Assembly: GCA_026874595.1 (NCBI GenBank)
Contig: CM049308.1
Span: forward strand, 42,541,327-42,605,326
Direction of reading: 5' to 3'
DNA from: Sipunculus nudus
Taxonomy: Eukaryota; Annelida; Sipuncula; Golfingiida; Sipunculidae
Length of the DNA: 64,000 bases
Of the stretch, positions 58,090-64,000 are shown in pieces (position 1 is the stretch's first letter; every line of letters starts with the position of its first letter). A program made the position numbers and the translations under genes. The notes under the pieces were generated by a model. That model saw only the letters and a program-made list of their open reading frames with translations, had not been told where the DNA came from and made no database searches.

Positions 58090-58300
58090 TATAACTGTTA
58101 TGCTGATTGTGTCTTGTTATAACTTTTATGCTGATTCTGTCTTGTTATAACTGTCTTGCTGATTCTGTCTTGTTATAACTTTTATGCTGATTCTGTCTTG
58201 TTATTACTTTTATGCTGATTCTGTGTTGTTATAACTGTCATGCTGATTCTGTCTTGTTATTACTGTTATGCTGATTCAGTCTTGTTATAACGTTTATGTT
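58088..58300. repeat. 28-bp tandem repeat abutting a POLE2 splice acceptor
   Basis: About seven to eight copies of TTGTTATAACTTTTATGCTG plus ATTCTGTC. The last copy runs into CGTTTATGTTATTATTGTAG, the acceptor of the exon at 58311, so the acceptor region is partly built from this repeat. Confidence 0.85.
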
Positions 58301-58310
58301 ATTATTGTAG

Positions 58311-58367
58311 GGCAAGTGGTACCTAGAGGACAGTACAGGAGCAGTCGAGGTTGATCTGTCAAAAGCA
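58311..58367 (+). CDS. POLE2: POLE2 exon, segment 5 of 6 (OB fold)
   Basis: The acceptor TTATTATTGTAG ends at 58310. Nineteen codons read GKWYLEDSTGAVEVDLSKA, aligning with GKFFLEDPTGTVQLDLSKA of vertebrate POLE2 (about 193-211), the OB-fold core. The homology stops exactly at SKA and resumes with NFHTG at 60821. No GT donor exists there, but GCATCCTTTT begins at 58368 and matches the U12-type 5' splice consensus RTATCCTTT at all but position 2. I therefore end the exon at 58367. A GT donor at 58420 would add 18 non-homologous codons and would skip the conserved FHTG. Confidence 0.88.
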
Positions 58368-60820
58368 GCATCCTTTTTACAATCCATTTTCTGTACTAGA
58401 CATTCTTTGAAAATAATCAGTAAGAAGCAGATTTAGAGATGAAATACTTGAAAGAATAAGAACTGTTTTTTTTAGCTCAGCTGACTGTGAGTCAGCTGAG
58501 CTATAGTGATCACCCTTTGTCCAGTGTCTGTCTGGCCATTAACAGGGCACAAATTGTAACCGTTACACTTAAAAACAGTTAACTGTACATCCAGGGAGGT
58601 CCTAGGAAATCTCCATGGAAACCTGAAATTTAGTCATGGTGACATATATGACCTATGGGCAGAAAACATGATTTCAAACACCAGACAGTCAGATGGGCAC
58701 AAATTGTATCCATTAGGCCTAGAATCATTCAGATTCAGGAAGGTCCAGGGCAAATGCCCTTGGAAACATGAAAATAGGTCACTGTGACCTATTTCCTGAG
58801 AGCTATAGGAAATAGATGTAAATATGATGATGATGCTACAATGTGAGTGTAGGGCTGTAGTAATCTGGACTCCTCCAATGACTTTTCAAAATCTCTGGGC
58901 CATGCTGGTGGCTGGACAGACTCTCTGCTTAGCTACTTGGTTGGAAGGCATCTCCATCTAAAACTCAAGGCTTGATAAAAATTCATGCTTAGGGAGCGCC
59001 CAGAGCACGGATCTCAGACCCTACCAACTGGAGCAATCGGAGGGCTCTTCCATCTTCAGTCAGTATGCACACTGAATGTCAGATGGGCACAGGTCTTATT
59101 TGTTGGGCTTAGAATCTTCTAAATGCAACAGACAGGGAGGTTTTTGGCCATTATTCTTGGTCATGGTAACCTATATTCTGTGACCTACAGACCTAAAACA
59201 TAATTTTGACAGTCAGATGAGGCACAAATCCATCAGGCCTAGAATCTTCTAATTTTACATTCACATTAAACATGAAATAAGGTCATTGTGACCTATATTC
59301 TGCAACCTTTAGGGAAAATGTCATATCAGCCTCTAGAATGTAAGATGGGCACATCTGTTAGGCCTAGGATCTTCTAATGCAACATCCTGGTAGGTACTAG
59401 ACTTGTAAATCTCCTTAAAATCTTGAAAGTGGTTATGTTGACCGATATTTTGCAACCTATACAAAAAATTTAGAGCACCAAGACAGTCAGATGGGCACAA
59501 ATCGTATCCTTGAGGCCTAGAATCTTCTAATGTAACATTCAGGGAGGTCCTGGGTATATGTCCTTGGAACTATGAAATTAGGTCACCATGACCTAAGCTA
59601 TTCTGTGAGCTACAGACTAAAAACTTGATTTTGAGCACCCAGACTGTCAGATGAGGCACAAATTTTAATGATTGGACCTGGAACCTTCTAAATTAAAATT
59701 CAAGGAGGTTTTGGGCAAATCTTCTTCAACATCTGAGATCATGATGCCCTGTATTCTGTGAGGTATGAATGGAAAACTAATTATGAGCACCCAGAAAATT
59801 TGTTGTGGCCATAATCTTAAATGTTGCATCCAGATATGTGATTGTCTCCTTGGGACAATTAAATCAGGTAACTGTGAATATATTCTGTGAGCTATGTAAT
59901 AGAACATGAATTTATCACCCTTTTAGTCAGACAGGCACAAATGGTAGCAGTTGCACCAAGAAACTTTAAATTTAACTAAGATCCAGGAAGGACCTTTAAA
60001 AAAAATTTTCGTAGAACCCTGTTAAGGTCACTGTGACCCATATTCTGTGAGCATCCAGCTCCAGATAAGTTAGATAGACACAAATCATAGCAACTGGACA
60101 TGGCATCTAGGGAGTTCTTGGTAAAATCTTCTCGGAAACTCTAAATAAGGTCCCTGAATCATATTTTCTAAAGCCTATGGACAAAATGTCAGAATTTGAT
60201 CACTCCGCAAGTCATTTTATCCATTGTTAAAGGTTCCTTAACAAATATTTTTTACGAGATCCTAACATTTTAATTAATACATTCATCACATGTATGTCAA
60301 ATTCAGCTGAGCATCATGGCCCATGAGCCACTTGTTTTTCATTTTCAGAACTTAAAACTAACAGTGTTGAAAGTGGTCTCCAGATATAGCTGTTTTGCCT
60401 GCTTAATCTGAAGAAAGTCAGTCAGTCTGTTTGTTCTGAATTGTCATGGAAGTATTATTGAATTCTTCAGTCTTGACAAAATTGCTGAAGTTCTGTTCAA
60501 AATATTAAATTCAAACCAAAAGTCTATATTTCTCATACACTTTCTTGGATATTCCTTCTGGTATTGCAACAAGGTTCCTTTGTGAAATAGTAAAATTTCC
60601 TAGCATTGTCATATACAAAATGTAGAGATTAGCATTTTGTCCTTGGGCCCTTGTTAAATGTATGCCCTCTACTGACAACATGCTCCTGACATGGGAGACC
60701 ATTCATTATGCCCCTAGGATGCATTTCGTGTTTAACATCATTGGTTCTTTAGTTGTTTTATCTGTCAGCATCTTTTTCAAAAGATATCAGTAAAATATAA
60801 ATCACCTTAATATAAAGTAG
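58368..60820 (+). other. U12-type (minor spliceosome) intron of POLE2 with GC-AG ends
   Basis: The 5' end is GCATCCTTTT (consensus RTATCCTTT). Near the 3' end CACCTTAAT at 60804-60811 resembles the U12 branch site TTCCTTAAC. The branch adenine at 60809-60810 is 10-11 nt before the exon, the short spacing U12 introns need, and there is no pyrimidine tract. The terminal dinucleotides are GC and AG. A family B element has inserted at 58473-60334. Confidence 0.7.
58473..60334 (+). mobile_element. Family B element, complete-looking copy inside the U12 intron
   Basis: The A-type head is at 58473 (TAGCTCAGCTGACT then GAGTCAGCTGAGCTA), followed by GTCCAGTGTCTGTCTGG. Interior units of about 110-150 bp have CAGTCAGATGGGCACAAAT, GGCCTAGAATCTTCTAAT, CCAGGGAGGTCC and GGTCA-TGTGACCTATAT. 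The 3' end TTCAGCTGAGCATCATGGCC then CACTTG before TTTTT is at 60334. It shares head and tail with family A but not the interior. Confidence 0.7.
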
Positions 60821-60942
60821 AACTTCCATACAGGCCTCTTCACAGAGAGTTGTTTTATATTGGCTGAGGGCAGCTATGAGGATGAAGTGTTCCATGTGAA
60901 TGCGGTTGGCTTCCCTCCTCCAGAACCAGCTAAAGCATCCAG
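60821..60942 (+). CDS. POLE2: POLE2 exon, segment 6 of 6 seen
   Basis: The exon begins after TAG at 60820 and ends at donor GTTTGT (60943), with two bases of a split codon. It encodes [17 protein letters not shown], then [19 protein letters not shown], then AKAS. It aligns with QFHSGLYTEACFVLAEG and EDQVFHVNAFGFPPTEP of vertebrate POLE2 (about 212-252), the end of the OB fold leading to the phosphoesterase-like domain. The next expected exon (AYYGNINFFGG-like) is not in the remaining 3 kb, so the gene continues past the window. Confidence 0.93.
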
Positions 60943-61069
60943 GTTTGTTAAACAGTGCATTAGTTACACCTATAACATGTATAAACCACACATTAATATT
61001 CATATTTATTTGATATGTGGATGTATTATTGTATCCCCAGAAAAAATCAGAGATACTATATTTTTATGA

Positions 61070-62030
61070 CTGTTCTGCCGCCGCTGCTGATAAATCTTGT
61101 CTGCGCAGTAACTCACAGATCTTTACCAAACTTGACATGTACATATATATAATGGTGAAAAGAAAAAGCTTTACTAAAATGGGGTCATGACCTGTACTAG
61201 GAGTGACCTTGAATAGGTCCAGTTTTTGTGAAAATCACACAATTTCCTAAATATCTCAAGAAAGCTTGCATGGATTGATCCAGAAATTAAGCTGACCGAA
61301 GATCTTTGATGGTGTTGTCATGTACCAGAAATTGGGGGTGCCACCTATCTTCCTATTCTTGTTTTTGTTCTTTTTAATACCCCATCATTGCCCCTAAACA
61401 GTACTGCGAGTGATGTAATCGAAAACTTATGGATAGATTTCTTTCATATAAATCTTATGCATAGATATGGGTTATTGGATAAGGTATATTGAAATTGGGG
61501 TCATGACCTTTACCATGTGAGTGGCCTTGACCTTGAAGATTTCAGTGTTTGGTGAAAATCTTACAAAATCTTATATATCTCGAGAAATGATGCAAATATG
61601 GGTCCGAAGAATAAGTTGACTGAAGATCTTGGGTAGTTTTGTCTTCTGTGGGGGGACAGGCAGTGTCAACTTTTATTTTCTTATTTCTGTGCCTTTTGAT
61701 ACCCCCATCATTTCCACTTGACACTACTGTTAGCATTTTAAGGAAAAAATTAATTGACAGGTTTCTTTCATATTATGCATATCCATAGATATGGGTTATG
61801 GGATGAGGTATATTTAAATTGGGGTCACAACCTTTTCCCTTTTGGTGAAAAACACACAAAAATATTATTTCTCAAGTGGATAGATGTATCTGTATGAAAA
61901 TCAAATTGAGATGTCAAATGAAAAGTTGTCGAAAGAGAAAACCTGTGACCTTGACCCTTGCCTTTAACGTCAGATCTGCCTATATATAGGATTTACGTGA
62001 AGCCCATCACCTTTGAAGTACCTTATCTTT
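61070..62030 (+). repeat. Two ~320-bp repeat units
   Basis: Paired phrases lie about 320 bp apart: ACTGACCGAAGATC/GACTGAAGATCTTGG at about 61295 and 61617, and TTGGGGTCATGACC at about 61180 (as ATGGGGTCATGACC) and 61495. A third TTAAATTGGGGTCACAACC is at about 61813. Interior-type text without head or tail. No gene is seen. Confidence 0.5.
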
Positions 62031-62032
62031 TT

Positions 62033-62840
62033 ATGCCCCCCCCCCCCCACAAAGTGGCCGGGGCAGATAGTTTTACCCATGTCGGTCATTCCGAAATCAA
62101 ACAACTGTACAGACTTTTTTGGGCAATGCCTGCAGATATTGGCCTGATTTTTGGTATGTGGGCAGATAATGACCAGTTACAGATCGAGTTCTCTTTTCAT
62201 CTGGGTTGACCTACTTTTGACCGTTTTAAGGGTCCTAAACATAGAAAATTTCATGAAAAATAGAAATTTTCATGACAAGTACACATGTACAGACATTATT
62301 TTGCAGTGCCTGCAGATATTGGCCTGATTTTTGGTGTGTAGGCAGATAATGACCAGTTACAGATTGAGTTCACGTTTCATCCCAGTTGACCTACTTTTGA
62401 CCGTTTTACAGCTCCTGAACATAGAAAATTTCATTAAAACTAGAAATTTTCATGACATACACATGTACAGATTTTTTCTTGCAATGCCTGCAGATATTGG
62501 CCTGATTTTTGGTGTGTGGGCAGATAATGACCAGTTACAGATTGAGTTCGCGTATTGTCCAGGTTGACCTATTAAGACTGTTTAACAGCTCCTGAATATA
62601 GAAAATTTCTTGAAAAATAGAAATTTTCATGACAAATACACATGTACAGCCTTTTTTTCGCAATGCCTGCAGATATTGGCCTGTTTTTGGTGTGTTGGCA
62701 GATAATGACCAGTCACAGATCGATTTCGCGTTTTGTCCAGGTTGACCTTTTTTTGACCGTTTTGACGGCTCCTGAACATAAAAAAAAATTTCATGGAAAA
62801 AAAAGAAATTTTCATGACAAATGTAGATGTTCAGCCTTTT
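62033..62840 (+). mobile_element. Family C element, 3'-truncated, about four units
   Basis: ATGCCCCC-rich start, then CACAAAGTGGCCGGGG (head hairpin with an expanded C run). Units of about 180 bp carry CAATGCCTGCAGATATTGGC or its variants near 62125, 62308, 62482 and 62660. It stops at the family D head. Confidence 0.75.
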
Positions 62841-62842
62841 TT

Positions 62843-63880
62843 AGCCCCCAGCCCATAGGCTGATGGGGTATTGTCGTCACCCAAGCTGTCCATCCATCTG
62901 TCCGAACGTCTGTCCGTTGTCCGTCCGTCTGGCATCCGTTAACTTTTACCTTTTGAGCGGGATATCTCTGAAAGGATTCCCCATTCGAATTTTATTTTAT
63001 CAGTGAAGATGTATATAGATAAAATCTCGATCAAGTTCGAAGATGGGTGACCTTTACCCATTTTTCTACATTTTAGAGCTGATTATAGAAAAACACTCAG
63101 AAGCTTATATCACAGGAACCATAGTGCGGATTTTCATAAAACTTACTATGATCATTGGGACTGATGTTCTGTACCTGCTGTACAAGTTTGGTGGTGCCAC
63201 CTACAATTTCGGATTTTTTATGAATTTTTATCGGATTTTTCACCTTTGGCCTTGTGAGCAGGATATTTCTCAAAGGATTTGGCTAAGGAATTTTTATTTC
63301 TTCTGTGAAGATGTATATCAACAAAATCTTAGTCAAGTTTGAAGATAGGTGACCTTGACCTATTTTTCTTTGTTTTAGAGCTTATTATAGAAAAACAATT
63401 AGAAGGTTTATATCTCAGGAACCATTGTGTGGATTTTCAATAAACTTACTATGGTCATTGGGATTCTTTGTCTGTACATGCTGCACAATTTTAGTGGCGT
63501 CAGCGACAATTTCTGATTTTTTAATGAATTTTTATCAGATTTTTCAAATTGGCCTTTTGTGCAGGATATCTCCAATGGTATTCAACACAAGAACATCATT
63601 TCTCCAGTGCTATTGCATATTTACAAAATCTTGGTCAAGTTCAAAAATGGGTGTTCTTGACCTACTTTTCAAGGTCATTGAGCTTAGAATAGAAAAAAAA
63701 CTTAGGAGCTTATTTCTCAGGAAGCATTTGGTGGATTGTTATGTCACATGGTACATACCTCGCAATCTTAAATTTATAACTGATTTATCAGCTTTTGCTA
63801 ATATTCTAGTTTTGAAGTGCAATGCTTACAGATAATGGACTATTTTTTGGTCTGTTGATGCATTATTTCCACTTACAAAT
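62843..63880 (+). mobile_element. Family D hairpin-headed element, truncated
   Basis: After TTTTTT the head AGCCCCCAGCC-CATA-GGCTGATGGGG (about 62843-62868) forms a hairpin. GTCCGAACGTCTGTCCGTTG and CCGTCCGTCTGGC follow. Interior units of about 300 bp begin near 62945, 63240 and 63545, with TTTTGAGCGGGATATCTCTG, ATCTCGATCAAGTTCGAAGA, and GGAACCATAGTGCGGATTTT. No tail is visible before 63880. Confidence 0.6.
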
Positions 63881-63889
63881 CAAGTTCGC

Positions 63890-63955
63890 ATGTCGTCAAA
63901 AATGCACATATATGGACTTTTTTTTCACAATGCCTGCAGATACTGGCCTGATTTT
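63890..63955 (+). mobile_element. Family C fragment
   Basis: ATATGGACTTTTTTTTCACA, ATGCCTGCAGATACTGGCC and TGATTTT are part of one family C unit, interrupted by an A/B-type head. Confidence 0.6.
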
Positions 63956-64000
63956 TAGGTCAGCTGACTGTAAGTCAACTGAGGTATAGGAATGGCGCTT
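63956..64000 (+). mobile_element. A/B-type hairpin head at window end
   Basis: TAGGTCAGCTGACTGTAAGT then CAACTGAGGTATAG is a diverged A/B head. The rest lies beyond the window. Confidence 0.55.

Noticed and set aside
58311-58419. Longer version of the POLE2 exon ending at GTAAGA (58420)
   Set aside because: It adds 18 codons with no POLE2 similarity and is phase-compatible only with an acceptor at 60833, which would drop the conserved FHTG at 60824-60835.

Overview
This is eukaryotic, AT-rich, intron- and repeat-dominated DNA, most likely from a marine bivalve or other lophotrochozoan. That inference rests on abundant repeats with GTCC-GTCC tracts of a kind familiar from bivalve genomes, a LINE whose ORF1 carries a 2A-like motif, and a Helentron-type rolling-circle element with a protease and an endonuclease domain. 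There are no bacterial operons, rRNAs or CRISPR arrays. None of the assignments below was database-checked.

Host gene. Six plus-strand exons (8864-8938, 9831-9924, 19776-19850, 30001-30084, 58311-58367, 60821-60942) join in consistent phase. Together they encode 169 contiguous codons of POLE2, the B subunit of DNA polymerase epsilon, covering the OB-fold region (about residues 85-252 of a protein of about 530). The window therefore lies inside one gene whose introns are inflated by repeats: about 0.5 kb of coding sequence in 52 kb. A CpG-rich block at 930-1260 with a perfect E2F motif and two inverted CCAAT boxes may be its promoter. The first coding exons and everything 3' of 60942 were not found. 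The intron between the last two exons has the marks of a U12-type (minor spliceosome) intron, with an unusual GC 5' dinucleotide. The donor of the exon at 8864 has been tandemly amplified about eleven times as a 45-bp repeat.

Mobile DNA. (1) 20390-25980 is a full-length or nearly full-length minus-strand LINE with a 13-bp target duplication; its ORF2 has one frameshift. (2) About 42030-50110 is a decayed Helentron: cysteine-protease-like domain, charged 42-residue repeats, DUF6570-like region, HUH Rep, PIF1-like helicase, APE-like endonuclease. (3) 50331-51108 looks like a solo LTR. (4) 28392-29758 and 54581-55788 are TA-flanked non-autonomous DNA transposons. (5) 17522-17900 is a tRNA-like (SINE-like) pair. 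(6) At least five sequence families (called A-F here, with A and B sharing a head) share one plan: a T-tract, then a terminal hairpin or inverted repeat, a GTCCGTCC-like tract and tandem interior units. In families where the 3' end is visible there is also a subterminal inverted repeat, a short hairpin, and CTTG or CTAG before a T-tract. This resembles non-autonomous Helentron derivatives (HINEs) and is the main candidate for an under-described system here.

Layout. 1-3725: diffuse repeats and the candidate promoter. 3726-8849: family A. 8864-9924: POLE2 exons and the donor array. 10080-19594: families F and A and the SINE pair. 19776-19850: POLE2 exon. 20034-28382: family A split by the LINE. 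28392-29758: TA element. 30001-30084: POLE2 exon. 30660-31130: decayed minus-strand coding-like piece. 31400-36120: families E and B and other tandem arrays. 36740-37330: possible nested promoter and first exon. 38089-39632: family C. 42030-50110: Helentron. 50331-54397: solo LTR in family A material, then another family A copy and a family F 3' end. 54581-57560: TA element and a 147-bp array. 58088-60942: 28-bp array, POLE2 exon, family B in the U12 intron, POLE2 exon. 61070-64000: families C, D and A.
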